Source of the DNA: Nocardia pneumoniae NBRC 100136
GTDB lineage: Bacteria; Actinomycetota; Actinomycetes; Mycobacteriales; Mycobacteriaceae
Assembly (NCBI RefSeq): GCF_000308755.1
Contig: NZ_BAGF01000035.1
Location: 1 to 64,000 of the forward strand
Length of the DNA: 64,000 nucleotides
Reading direction: 5' to 3'
Shown: one piece after another, positions 8,788 to 18,445 of the stretch
Numbering within the stretch: position 1 is the stretch's first letter
How the letters are laid out: every line of letters starts with the position of its first letter
The notes under the pieces: model-generated
Told to the model about the DNA's origin: nothing
Database searches by the model: none
What the model saw: only the letters and a program-made list of their open reading frames with translations
Program-made: the position numbers and the translations under genes

Positions 8788-9318
8788 TTATCTTCCACGG
8801 CGGATCCGGCCGACCGGCCACTCGCGCCGCTGATCACCATCCCATCGACGGATACCCAGCACGGTCGCCGGAAAATCCCGGTCCCGGGCGACGGCGTGGA
8901 TCGCCTCCCCGAGCAGCTGCGGCGGCACCCGCCTGGCCAGGGTGATGTGCGGTGTCCAGGCGTCCGGGCGCAGGTTGGCCGGAATGCCGGGGCAGGGGGA
9001 GATCGTGTGGAAGATCCGCCGGTGCAGCGTCAGCAGCGGCTCCGACGGCGCCACCAGCCGCACCAGGATTAGGCGGCGCGCACCGAAGACCGCCAGCCCG
9101 CCGAGGCGCACCGCGATCGGCGCGAAGGCCTGCTCGTGCAACGCCTGCTCGATGCGCGGCCACACCTGCTTGGCCACCGCGGCGGTGATGTGCGGGCGGT
9201 TGGTCTCGTCGGTGCGCGCGGCCAGGCTCGACACGCCGGCCTCCGCCAGCAGCCGCCACTGCTGGCGGATCTCCGCGTCGGCGGCGTCATCGAGGAGTAG
9301 TTCGACCGACTGCACCAT
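8788..9318 (-). CDS. 2'-5' RNA ligase-family 2H phosphoesterase
   Basis: A 176-residue protein with the two H-x-T signatures of 2H enzymes: H43-I-T45 in RPHITAAV and H124-I-T126 in TPHITLAR, spaced as usual for the two-lobed fold. Members act on 2'-5' or cyclic phosphodiesters in RNA or nucleotides; the substrate cannot be predicted here. ATG 9318 has a GGGGAA upstream; the longer frame to 9651 is antisense to the next gene and is rejected. It probably leads the thioredoxin transcript. Confidence 0.85.
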   Translation of the reverse strand: MVQSVELLLDDAADAEIRQQWRLLAEAGVSSLAARTDETNRPHITAAVAKQVWPRIEQALHEQAFAPIAVRLGGLAVFGARRLILVRLVAPSEPLLTLHRRIFHTISPCPGIPANLRPDAWTPHITLARRVPPQLLGEAIHAVARDRDFPATVLGIRRWDGDQRREWPVGRIRRGR

Positions 9319-9397
9319 GGTTCCCCGAAGGTAACCGCATCGGGGGCCTGCGCGGGCCGGTTCCGCCGTCGGGGTGCCGCGGCGGGAGGATGTTCCG

Positions 9398-10492
9398 GTG
9401 AACGACGCGAACAAACCCCGTGCGGCGCTGCGGCTGGGCCTGATCGACGGTGACGGCATCGGGCCCGAGGTGGTGCGCGCCGCCAGGCAGGTGGTCGACG
9501 AGGCGCTGTCGGCGGTCGGCGCGGCGCCGGTCGACTGGGTGCCGCTGGCGATGGGACACCGTGCCATCGCCGAATTCGGTACTCCGCTGCCCGAGCGGAC
9601 GCTCGACGCGCTCGACGGAGTGGACGGCTGGATTCTCGGCCCGCACGACAACGCGTCCTATCCCGCCGAGCATCGCGCCGCGGTGGCGCCGGGCGGCGCG
9701 ATCCGCAAACGCTTCGACCTCTACGCCAATATCCGTCCCGCGCGGGCGTTTCCGGGCGTGCACGCCACCGCGCCGGACATCGATCTGGTGATCGTCCGGG
9801 AGAACAGCGAGGGCTTCTACGCCGATCGCAACATGTTCGCGGGCACGGGCGAGTTCCGGCCGACACCGGATGTCGCGATGTCCGTCGGCCTGGTGACCCG
9901 CGCCGCCTGCGAGCGGATCGCGCATCAGGCGTTCCGGCTGGCCGAGACGCGGCGCAGGCGGGTGACCATCGTGCACAAGGCCAACGTGCTGCCGCTGACC
10001 ATGGGACTGTTCCGGGACGTCTGCTACGAGGTGGCCCGGTCCTATCCGGGTGTCGAGGTCGACGACGAGCACGTCGACGCGGCCGCCGCGCACCTGGTCC
10101 GCGCCGCCGCCGACTACGACGTGCTGGTCACCGAGAACCTGTTCGGCGACATCCTGTCCGACCTGGCGGGGGAGTTGAGCGGCTCGCTCGGACTGGCCGC
10201 GTCGCTGAACTGTTCCGCGACCAGGGCCATGGCCCAGGCCGTGCACGGCGCCGCCCCCACACTGGCCGGGCACAATCGCGCGAACCCCGCGGCGCTGCAG
10301 CTGTCGTCGGCGATGTTGTTGCGGTGGTTGGCGGTCAGGGACGCGGAGACGGCGTTCGCCCGGGCCGGAGCGCGGATCGAGCGGGCCGTCGCCGCGACGC
10401 TCGAGGCGGGCGTCGCCACCGCCGACCTCGGCGGCCTGGCTTCGACCAGCGAGTTCACCGAGCAGGTGTGCGCCAGGGTGCACCGCAGATAG
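9398..10492 (+). CDS. Isocitrate/isopropylmalate dehydrogenase family protein
   Basis: A 364-residue NAD(P)-dependent beta-decarboxylating dehydrogenase. Family landmarks are GDGIGPEVV near the N-terminus, RKRFDLYANIRPAR (substrate-binding arginines), ENSEGFYADR (catalytic Tyr), HKANVLPLT (catalytic Lys) and LFGDILSDLAGEL (metal-binding aspartates). The SEGFYADRNMF loop differs from canonical LeuB and Icd, so tartrate/3-isopropylmalate-like or another 2-hydroxyacid substrate is possible. GTG 9398 is chosen because GGGAGG lies 8 bases ahead; the ATG at 9374 lies upstream of that RBS. It is divergent from the phosphoesterase and precedes the amino-acid importer with a 202-base gap. Confidence 0.85.
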   Translation: MNDANKPRAALRLGLIDGDGIGPEVVRAARQVVDEALSAVGAAPVDWVPLAMGHRAIAEFGTPLPERTLDALDGVDGWILGPHDNASYPAEHRAAVAPGGAIRKRFDLYANIRPARAFPGVHATAPDIDLVIVRENSEGFYADRNMFAGTGEFRPTPDVAMSVGLVTRAACERIAHQAFRLAETRRRRVTIVHKANVLPLTMGLFRDVCYEVARSYPGVEVDDEHVDAAAAHLVRAAADYDVLVTENLFGDILSDLAGELSGSLGLAASLNCSATRAMAQAVHGAAPTLAGHNRANPAALQLSSAMLLRWLAVRDAETAFARAGARIERAVAATLEAGVATADLGGLASTSEFTEQVCARVHRR

Positions 10493-10694
10493 CGCTGTGC
10501 ATCCCAAAGCCGCTGGTCACCGAGCAAGCGGGTAGGGTGTCGCGGCGATGTACCGGCACGTGGACGCCAGGGCACCGTGCAACGACTTCGTGTCGCTGTT
10601 TCCGCACTGCCCAGCGCGAACCGCGCCGGTCGCTTAGATTGCCAAACGGGTGGTGACGCCCGGGTTGCGTGTAGTCGAAATGTGGAGGACTGCT

Positions 10695-11603
10695 GTGTCT
10701 GATCGATCGTTTCCCGGCAGGCGCGCCCTGCGGGCCGCACTGGGCGTGCTCGCCGCGGGCGCACTGGTGCTGACGGGCTGTACCACGAACACCGAGGAGT
10801 CCGGGCCCTCGGTGCCCAAGGTGCAGGTGGACAAGGTCGACGAGATCGCCGCGCAACTCCCCGACAAGATCAAGCAGTCGGGCAAGATCGTCGTCGGCGT
10901 GAACATCCCCTACCAGCCCAACGAGTACAAGGACGCCAGCGGCCGGATCGTCGGCTTCGATGTGGACCTGATGGACGCCGTCGCGACCGTGCTCGGCGTC
11001 AAGGCCGAATACGTCGAGTCGGCCTTCGAGAAGATCATCCCCGCGATCCAGGCGGGCACCTACGACGTGGGCATGTCCTCGATCACCGACTCCAAGGAAC
11101 GCGAGCAGCAGGTCGACTTCACCACCTACTTCAACGCGGGCATCCAGTGGGCCCAGCAGAAGGGCAAGCCGGTCGACCCGGAGAACGCCTGCGGCAAGAA
11201 GGTCGCCGTGCAGGCAACCACCGTGGAACACACCGACGAGGTGCCCGCCAAGAGCGCCAAGTGCGTCGCCGAGGGCAAGCCCGCCATCGATATCAAGCCG
11301 TTCGACGAGCAGAGCGCAGCGACCAACGCGCTGGTCCTCGGCCAGGTCGACGCCATGTCGGCCGACTCTCCGGTGACCGCGTACGCGATCAAGCAGAGCG
11401 ACGGCAAGATCGAGACCGCGGGCCCGGTGTTCGACTCCGCGCCGTACGGCTGGGCGGTGCCCAAGGGCGCGCCGCTGGCCGCGGTGTTGCAGAAGGCGGT
11501 CCAGCACCTGATCGACAGCGGTAAGTACCTCGAGATCACCAGGAACTGGGGTGTCCAGGACGGCGCCATCACCAAGTCCGTGATCAACGGCGCCGTGAGC
11601 TGA
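10695..11603 (+). CDS. Amino-acid ABC transporter substrate-binding lipoprotein
   Basis: A 302-residue lipoprotein: a basic N-terminus, a hydrophobic segment and the lipobox LTGC followed by a Thr/Ser/Pro linker. The mature part is a bacterial type 3 extracellular solute-binding domain (GKIVVGVNIPYQP, FDVDLMDAVA, DVGMSSITDSKER, QSAATNALVLGQVDA), the polar amino-acid class. GTG 10695 is favoured by GGAGG six bases upstream; an ATG at 10680 lies ahead of that RBS. It heads a tight three-gene operon with permease and ATPase and captures the substrate outside the membrane. The exact amino acid is not predictable; Gln/Glu-type is a guess. Confidence 0.92.
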   Translation: MSDRSFPGRRALRAALGVLAAGALVLTGCTTNTEESGPSVPKVQVDKVDEIAAQLPDKIKQSGKIVVGVNIPYQPNEYKDASGRIVGFDVDLMDAVATVLGVKAEYVESAFEKIIPAIQAGTYDVGMSSITDSKEREQQVDFTTYFNAGIQWAQQKGKPVDPENACGKKVAVQATTVEHTDEVPAKSAKCVAEGKPAIDIKPFDEQSAATNALVLGQVDAMSADSPVTAYAIKQSDGKIETAGPVFDSAPYGWAVPKGAPLAAVLQKAVQHLIDSGKYLEITRNWGVQDGAITKSVINGAVS

Positions 11604-11606
11604 TCG

Positions 11607-12562
11607 ATGACCGACAACGACACCCGGCCGGCGCCCGGCGATCCCGGGCCCGACAGGGCGGACTCGACGCGGGAACCGGAGCCGATCAAAGCGGTTCCGC
11701 TGCGCAGGCCCGGTCGCTGGATAGCCGCGGCGATCATTCTGATCCTGGTGGCGCTGTTCGTCTACGGCGCCGCGACGAACCCGGCCTACCGCTGGGATAC
11801 CTACGGAAAGTATCTGTTCGACAGCCGGATCACCGCCGGCGCCATCGTGACGCTGGAATTGACCGTGCTCGCGATGGCCATGGCCGTCGCGCTCGGGACG
11901 GTGCTGGCCGTGATGCGCCTGTCGCCGAACCCGGTCCTGCGGGCCACGGCGTGGGTGTACCTGTGGATCTTCCGCGGGACTCCGGTCTTCGTGCAGTTGG
12001 TGTTCTGGGGTCTGTTCCCCTCGCTGTATCGGCAGATCCACCTCGGCGTTCCGTTCGGCCCGCAGTTCTTCGAACTCGACGTGCAGGGGCTGCAAGCGGC
12101 GTTCGCCTTCGCCGTGATCGGTCTCGGCCTCAACGAAGCCGCCTACATGGCCGAGATCGTCCGGGCGGGCATCAATTCGGTCGGTGAAGGGCAGCGGGAA
12201 GCGTCCATAGCGCTCGGTATGTCCTGGAGCCAGACCATGCGCAGGACGGTTCTGCCGCAGGCGATGCGGGTGATCATTCCGCCGACCGGCAACGAGCTCA
12301 TCGGCATGCTGAAGACCACCGCGCTGGTCACCGCCATCCCGTTGAGCACCGACCTCTACGGCCGGGCTCGCGATATCTACGGGGTGAACTTCCAGCCCAT
12401 TCCGCTGCTGCTGGTCACCGCCACCTGGTATCTGGCGATCACCAGCGTGCTGATGGTCGGGCAGTACTATCTCGAGCGCTATTACTCGCGCGGCGTCTCC
12501 CGGCAGCTGACCGCCAAGCAGCTGCAGGAACTCGCCGACGCCCAAGCGGTGGTGAAGGCGAA

Positions 12563-12566
<4 letters not shown>
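11607..12566 (+). CDS. Amino-acid ABC transporter permease
   Basis: A 319-residue HisM/GlnP-type permease, starting three bases after the binding-protein stop. About 45 polar residues precede the first membrane helix ([17 protein letters not shown]). The core has the [19 protein letters not shown] helix, [12 protein letters not shown], and the EAA coupling loop [28 protein letters not shown] that contacts the ATPase. The C-terminus runs into a charged cytoplasmic tail with an overlap of the next start codon (ATGA), indicating translational coupling. Confidence 0.93.
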
Positions 12567-13351
<785 letters not shown>

Positions 13352-13464
13352 ACCGGGCGCAGCGCGGCGCGAACCGCCGCCGAGCAGGTGTGTCAACGAG
13401 CAAGGCAGGGGCGTTGCACGCGGTTCGGCTGAGGGTGATACCTGCGGCCGTGTCGCGCGTCCCT

Positions 13465-14364
13465 TTACATGGCGGCGCGCAAGGCGATTCGCAGCTGACC
13501 GAGGAGGACCTTGGCCGCCGGACTACTCGGATGATGGGTGCGCCAGGCCAGTGCGAGCTGTCCACATAGTTCCGGCTCGACGATGCGGACGGCCCGCACC
13601 CCGAATGCCGCGGCCTCCTGTGTGGTGAGCGCGGGCACCACGGCGACGCCGAGGCCGCGCGCGGCCAGTCGCAGCAGCAGCGGGGGCGCCGCCGCCTCGT
13701 AGGCGATGCTGGGCTCGAAACCCGCGGCGGCGCACGCACGCTGGAATACGCCGCGAATACCGGTGCCTGGGGGCAGGCAGATCAGCGGACGATCACGCAG
13801 CGCCGCGAGCGGAATCTCGGCGTCGTAGTCGGCGTCCGCCACCGGGACCGCTGCCACTATCGCCGTGTCCAGCACCACGTCGATGCCGATGCCGGGATCC
13901 AGTTCCGCTCCGGTCAGTCCGACCAGCGCGATGTCCAGTTCGCCGCGGCCGAGGGCGGCGAGCATCCGCTCGGACGTGTCCTCGCTGAGGCTGATGGCGA
14001 CCTGCGGATGGTCGTCGTGGAAATCGGCGAGCACTGCGGCGACATCGAATTCCTCGACCGCCGCGCCGGAGATGAGCCCGACCCGGACCTGTCCGCGCAG
14101 CAGGCCGGTGAACTCGTCCACGGTCCGGGTGATCCGCTCGGCAGCGGCCAGCGCCTCTTCCGCGTGCGGCAGCACGGCGGCGCCGACTTCGGTGAGCCTC
14201 ACCGTGCGCCCGCCGCGGTCCAGTAGCGGCTGGCCGAGTTCGCGTTCCAGTTGCCGGATCTGCGCGCTGAGACCGGGCTGGGCCAGATGCAGCCGGGCCG
14301 CGGCGCGGGTGAAGCTGGCCTCCCGCGCGACCGTGACGAAGTACCGGAGCTGGCGCAATTCCAT
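13465..14364 (-). CDS. LysR-family transcriptional regulator
   Basis: A 299-residue LysR protein: an N-terminal winged HTH (MELRQLRYFVTVAREASFTRAA, with LHLAQPGLSAQIRQLE as recognition region) and a periplasmic-binding-like effector domain. It is divergent from the flavin oxidoreductase at 14436, with a 71-base gap that contains a T-N11-A dyad. This arrangement usually means that the regulator controls both itself and the oxidoreductase in response to a substrate or product. The effector is unknown. Confidence 0.92.
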   Translation of the reverse strand: MELRQLRYFVTVAREASFTRAAARLHLAQPGLSAQIRQLERELGQPLLDRGGRTVRLTEVGAAVLPHAEEALAAAERITRTVDEFTGLLRGQVRVGLISGAAVEEFDVAAVLADFHDDHPQVAISLSEDTSERMLAALGRGELDIALVGLTGAELDPGIGIDVVLDTAIVAAVPVADADYDAEIPLAALRDRPLICLPPGTGIRGVFQRACAAAGFEPSIAYEAAAPPLLLRLAARGLGVAVVPALTTQEAAAFGVRAVRIVEPELCGQLALAWRTHHPSSPAAKVLLGQLRIALRAAM

Positions 14365-14370
14365 AACTGT

Positions 14371-14383
14371 TGATTCTAGATCA
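14371..14383. promoter_or_regulatory. LysR-type T-N11-A box
   Basis: TGATTCTAGATCA has TGAT/ATCA arms and the T-N11-A length typical of LysR sites. It lies 7 bases before the lysR start and 53 bases before the oxidoreductase start. Confidence 0.6.
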
Positions 14384-14435
14384 CAGAAGAACTATCTGTT
14401 TTACTTCTTGATCGCGGTAGAGCATCGTCGAAGGC

Positions 14436-15791
14436 ATGGGAAACAACACCGCACAGACCATCGACATCGACGCCTTCACCGGTCCCGTCTTCCGCCCGGG
14501 CGAACCGGACTACGACGCGGAGATCGCCGGTTTCCAGACCGCCTACACCCACCGGCCCGCGCTGATCGTCGGCGCGGTGCACGCCGAGGACGTGCGCGCC
14601 GCGGTGGAATACGCCGCGCGCCACGATCTTCCGATCGCCGTGCAGGCCACCGGGCACGGGCTGTCGGTCGCGGCCGACGGGGGAGTGCTCATCAGCACGC
14701 GCCGGATGACCCGCATCCGGATCGATCCGGTGAGCCGGACGGCGCACATCGGCGCGGGGGTGCGCGCGGGCGCGCTGGTCGAAGCGGCCGCCGAGCACGG
14801 GCTCGCGCCGCTGAACGGTTCGTCGCCCTCGGTCGGTGTGGTGGGTTACCTGCTCGGCGGCGGGGTCGGGCTGCTCGCCCGGCAGTTCGGGTACGCCGCC
14901 GAGCACGTCCGGGCGATCGAGCTGGTCACCGCCGACGGCCGGGTGCGCACGCTGCGGCCCGGCGACGAGCTGTTCGGCGCGGTGCTCGGTAGCGGAGGCA
15001 ACTTCGGCGTCGTCACGGCGCTGGACGTCGCGCTGGTTCCGCTCACCGAGGTGTACGGCGGGCAGTTGGTGTTCGACACACCGCTGGTCGAGCCCGCGCT
15101 GGACGCGTGGCGGCGGTGGACCGCGACCGTGCCGGACGAGCTGACCTCGACGGTCACCATGCTCGCCTTCCCGGATATTCCGCAGGTGCCCGCGCCGCTG
15201 CGCGGGCGGTACGTCGCCTCGATTCGGATCGCCTTCACCGGCCCGGCCGAGGAGGGCGAGCGCCTGGTCGCGCCGCTGCGCGCGGTCGGCGAGCGGCTGA
15301 GAGACGACCTGCGCGCGATGCCCTACACCGAGTCGCACACCATCCACAGCGACCCCGACCACCCGCATGCCTACGCCGCCACCAACGCGCTGCTCGGTGC
15401 GCTCCCCGAGGACGCGGCCGCCGCACTGCTGGCCGCCGCCGGTCCGGAGTCCGGCGCGGGCGCGGTCGTCGACGTCCGTCATCTCGGCGGGGCGTTGGCT
15501 CGTCCGGGCGACGCCGGAATCGCGGTGGATCATCGCGAGGCCGAGTACATCGTGCGGATCATCACCGCACCAGAAGACGACGCGGCCCGGGCCGCGATCC
15601 GTGCCGCGCTGGCGCCGTGGACTCTCGGGCACAGCCTGAATTTCCTCTACGGCGCCGGCGAGGAGGCCGACGAGGCGCAGACCCGCGCGGGATATCGGCC
15701 CGAGACCTACGCGCGGCTGGCCGCGCTCAAGGCGAAGCACGACCCGCGCAACCTCTTCCGCTTCAACCGCAATATCCGGCCCGCCCGCTGA
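14436..15791 (+). CDS. FAD-binding PCMH/BBE oxidoreductase
   Basis: A 451-residue berberine-bridge-type flavoprotein. The FAD_binding_4 domain shows AVQATGHG with the His that usually carries covalent FAD, LISTRRMTRIRIDP, and the GSSPSVGVVGYLLGGGVGLL loop. The C-terminal BBE motif is RNLFRFNRNIRP. A Cys for bicovalent attachment is not evident in the AAEHVRAIELV region. Such enzymes oxidise sugars, alkaloids or aromatic secondary metabolites; the substrate is unknown. There is no signal peptide. The divergent LysR gene is the likely regulator. Confidence 0.88.
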   Translation: MGNNTAQTIDIDAFTGPVFRPGEPDYDAEIAGFQTAYTHRPALIVGAVHAEDVRAAVEYAARHDLPIAVQATGHGLSVAADGGVLISTRRMTRIRIDPVSRTAHIGAGVRAGALVEAAAEHGLAPLNGSSPSVGVVGYLLGGGVGLLARQFGYAAEHVRAIELVTADGRVRTLRPGDELFGAVLGSGGNFGVVTALDVALVPLTEVYGGQLVFDTPLVEPALDAWRRWTATVPDELTSTVTMLAFPDIPQVPAPLRGRYVASIRIAFTGPAEEGERLVAPLRAVGERLRDDLRAMPYTESHTIHSDPDHPHAYAATNALLGALPEDAAAALLAAAGPESGAGAVVDVRHLGGALARPGDAGIAVDHREAEYIVRIITAPEDDAARAAIRAALAPWTLGHSLNFLYGAGEEADEAQTRAGYRPETYARLAALKAKHDPRNLFRFNRNIRPAR

Positions 15792-15873
15792 TGCCCTTCG
15801 CGCCGTCGCGCCCTGGTCGGCGCGACGGCGAGATGCTATCTTCGTGATATCACTCTGATATTGGGAGGATGTC

Positions 15874-16758
15874 ATGCAGTTTCGCTCCGCGTTCCGCCTC
15901 AACGGCTTCCTGGTGCTGTTGGGCTGGTTCGTGCTCACGGTGGCGTTCGGCGCCGCCGCGGCGCTCGGTTTCGTCGCGGGAGCCAAGGACGGCAACGCGC
16001 TCGCTATCGGCGGTGCGGTGGCCGCGACGGTCGTCGTGGTGGTCCTGCTGTTGCTCGCGACCGGCCTGACCGTGGTGAACCCGAACGAGGCCAAGGTGGT
16101 GCAGTTCTTCGGCCGCTACGTCGGATCGGTGAGCGAGCCGGGGTTCTTCTCGGTGCTCCCGTTGACCGACCGCAAGAGCATCTCGCTGCGCGTGCGCAAC
16201 TTCGAGACCCAGAAGCTCAAGGTCAACGACGCCGACGGCAACCCGGTGGAGATCGCCGCCGTGGTGGTCTACCGGGTGGTGGACAGCTTCAAGGCCGCCT
16301 TCGCCGTCGACGACTACGAGGAGTACGTCGAGACCCAGTCCGAGGCGGCGGTCCGCCATCTGGCCACCACGCATCCCTACGACGCGCACGACGCGGGCCG
16401 CACCAGCCTGCGCGACGGCGCCGAGGTCGCCGAGGAACTCACCGTCGAACTGCGGGAGCGCACCGAGATGGCGGGCATCGAGGTGCTGGAGGCCAGGATC
16501 ACCCACCTCGCCTACGCGCCCGAGATCGCCCAGGCCATGCTGGTTCGCCAGCAGGCCGCCCAGGTGGTCGCGGCGCGCACCCGGATCGTCGAGGGCGCGG
16601 TCGGCATGGTCGGCTTGGCGCTGGAGCGGCTGGCCCAGGAGGGCATGGTGGAGCTGGACGAGGAGCGCAAGGCGGCGATGGTGTCGAATCTGCTCGTCGT
16701 GCTCTGCGGTGATCGTCCGACCCAGCCCGTCGTCAACGCCGGTTCGCTCTACTCCTGA
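15874..16758 (+). CDS. SPFH/Band 7 membrane protein
   Basis: A 294-residue protein with two N-terminal membrane helices ([21 protein letters not shown] and [21 protein letters not shown]) followed by an SPFH domain starting at [18 protein letters not shown] and ending with the [17 protein letters not shown] helix. SPFH proteins form membrane-associated oligomers that organise microdomains or chaperone membrane proteases. The RBS GGGAGG sits just upstream of the ATG. The stop is 12 bases before a small ribbon-helix-helix gene, a pairing I recall from many bacteria, so the two form an operon. Confidence 0.9.
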   Translation: MQFRSAFRLNGFLVLLGWFVLTVAFGAAAALGFVAGAKDGNALAIGGAVAATVVVVVLLLLATGLTVVNPNEAKVVQFFGRYVGSVSEPGFFSVLPLTDRKSISLRVRNFETQKLKVNDADGNPVEIAAVVVYRVVDSFKAAFAVDDYEEYVETQSEAAVRHLATTHPYDAHDAGRTSLRDGAEVAEELTVELRERTEMAGIEVLEARITHLAYAPEIAQAMLVRQQAAQVVAARTRIVEGAVGMVGLALERLAQEGMVELDEERKAAMVSNLLVVLCGDRPTQPVVNAGSLYS

Positions 16759-16770
16759 GGCGGGCGGCCC

Positions 16771-16959
16771 GTGGCTGAGCGGAAGAAACTGCTGCTACGC
16801 CTGGACCCGGCCGTCCACGACGCCATCGCGAAGTGGGCGGCCGACGACCTGCGCAGTATCAATGCCCAGATCGAGTACGCGCTGCGCCTGGCGCTGGCAC
16901 AGGCCGGGCGCACACCCAAAACCGGTGAGGGAACGGCGTCGGCAGGGGCGACCGAGTGA
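16771..16959 (+). CDS. Ribbon-helix-helix (Arc-like) small protein
   Basis: A 62-residue protein starting at GTG. KKLLLRLDPAVHDAIAKWA is the beta-strand plus helix A of an Arc/MetJ fold and SINAQIEYALRLAL is helix B, so it is probably a dimeric DNA-binding protein. The tail is disordered (Lys/Gly/Thr-rich). It lies 12 bases after the SPFH gene and may regulate that operon or act as an adaptor; which of these is unknown. No toxin gene lies beside it. Confidence 0.8.
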   Translation: MAERKKLLLRLDPAVHDAIAKWAADDLRSINAQIEYALRLALAQAGRTPKTGEGTASAGATE

Positions 16960-17063
16960 CGCTGCGGCGCGTTCCGGACCGGAAATGGCTGGTGCCGGAC
17001 CTTCCCGGCGCGAAGACTGGTTATCAGCAACCTTCCAGCGGCCCGCACCGAAAGGGGAGTCCG

Positions 17064-17372
17064 ATGACCACGACAGTGCACGTCGACAACACCGTGCGCG
17101 ACTACGACACCTGGAAGAGGATGTTCGACGATCTGGAACAGTTCCGCGCCGAGGCCGGAGCCCGCACCTGCCGGGTGGAGCGGTTCACGCACAACCCGAA
17201 CCGGGTGCTCATCGACCTGGATTTCGATACCGCGGCAGCGGCCGAAGCCTTCCGGGACGCATTGCACAAGATCACCGACAGCGCACAGGCCCAGGCGATG
17301 CTGGTCTTCCACGAGGTCTCCCTCCTCGAACTGGTCGACGAGCACCACCCCTCCTCGCTCACGGCTTCCTAG
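17064..17372 (+). CDS. Small dimeric alpha+beta barrel-like protein, unknown function
   Basis: A 102-residue protein with a strand-helix pattern (TTVHVDNTVRDYDTWKRMFDD, then CRVERFTHNPNRVLIDLDFDTAAAAEAFRDAL) like antibiotic-biosynthesis-monooxygenase or Dabb folds. No catalytic residue stands out. ATG 17064 has AGGGGAG five bases upstream; the frame is open from 16956 but is not protein-like there. The last 14 bases overlap the end of the convergent methyltransferase gene. Confidence 0.72.
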   Translation: MTTTVHVDNTVRDYDTWKRMFDDLEQFRAEAGARTCRVERFTHNPNRVLIDLDFDTAAAAEAFRDALHKITDSAQAQAMLVFHEVSLLELVDEHHPSSLTAS

Positions 17373-18204
17373 TCACGAAGATGGCGGTGCCAGGGAACAG
17401 CTCGCCGCGCAGCGGGCTCCACTGGCCCCATTCGCGGTCGAGCCATTCCGGCCACTCCGGCTCGACGATGTCCTCCACCACCAGTCCCGCCGCGACGATC
17501 TCCCGCACCCGGTCGCCGATGGTCCGGTGGTGCTCGACGTAGGTGGGCACGCCCGCGTCGTCCACCTCGACATAGGGGGTGCGGTCGAAGTAGGGGATGG
17601 TGGCGGTCAGGCCCGCCGGGCCGGGATCGTCCGGGAAGATCCAGCGCATCGGGTGATTCACCGAGAACACCCACCGTCCGCCCGGCCGCAGCACCCGCGC
17701 CACCTCGCGCATCACCAGCGCCGAGTCGGCGACGAACGGCACCGCGCCGAACGCCGAACAAGCCAGGTCGAACGACGCGTCGGCGAACGGAAGGGCCTCC
17801 GCGTCCGCCTGCACCAGCGGCACCCGCGGGCCGCCGCGGGCCATGACGGCCTGTCCCCGCTCCAGCATCCCGTGCGACAGGTCCAGCCCTACCGGCCGCG
17901 CGCCCTGCCCGGCCAGCCAGCGCGAGCAGGGCGCCGAGCCGCAGCCGATCTCCAGGACCACTTTGCCCGCGACGTCGCCGAGCAGCCGCCAGTCGCCCTC
18001 GTGCACGCCCTCCGGGCACCACACGAACTCGCCGCCGGGGGAATCGACGCCGAGGAACTCCGCGTGCGTCCTGTGGTACTCCGCGGCGTCGGCATCCCAC
18101 CAGCGTCGGCTGGCCAGCCTGCTGGCCGCCGATCCGATCCGGGTACGGGTCGTGCCCGCCGTTCCGAGCAGTGCGTTTGCTTGCGCGTGGTGATCTTCCG
18201 ACAC
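17359..18204 (-). CDS. Class I SAM-dependent methyltransferase
   Basis: A 281-residue methyltransferase from GTG 18204. Motif I VLEIGCGSAPCSRWLA binds SAM, followed by GLDLSHGMLERGQ, PLVQADAEALPFADASFDLACS and LRPGGRWVFSVNHPMRW. N-terminal KxxWWDADAAEYHRTHAEFLG-type residues resemble ubiquinone/menaquinone-type small-molecule methyltransferases. The substrate is unknown. The frame extends to 18294, but the added residues are Arg-rich and unlikely. The start codon is buried in an inverted repeat (18202-18225). It overlaps tail-to-tail with the preceding gene. Confidence 0.88.
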   Translation of the reverse strand: MSEDHHAQANALLGTAGTTRTRIGSAASRLASRRWWDADAAEYHRTHAEFLGVDSPGGEFVWCPEGVHEGDWRLLGDVAGKVVLEIGCGSAPCSRWLAGQGARPVGLDLSHGMLERGQAVMARGGPRVPLVQADAEALPFADASFDLACSAFGAVPFVADSALVMREVARVLRPGGRWVFSVNHPMRWIFPDDPGPAGLTATIPYFDRTPYVEVDDAGVPTYVEHHRTIGDRVREIVAAGLVVEDIVEPEWPEWLDREWGQWSPLRGELFPGTAIFVTRKP

Positions 18205-18225
18205 GCCGATCAGACTATCGGCGTG
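18202..18225. promoter_or_regulatory. Inverted repeat covering the methyltransferase start codon
   Basis: CACGCCGAT-N6-ATCGGCGTG: perfect 9-base arms, of which one contains the GTG start (as CAC on the plus strand). In mRNA it would fold over the start; as DNA it could be an operator. Confidence 0.5.
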
Positions 18226-18445
18226 GCGGCCCGACCGGTTTGCCCGGCCGGACCAAGGTCGCGTACGCTGAACGCGCGAGTGTCTTCCGTACAACCGTAC
18301 CGGAGTTCAACCCGTGCTGAGTTTCACGCGCGTTGCGTGCGGTACGTTCCTAAGTGTCCGTCTTCACACCTCGCGGTGAGATCGCAGCGTACCGAAAGTT
18401 CCAATGTCCGCAACCGACCACAATCCGTCCGGAGCAAACCGACAC

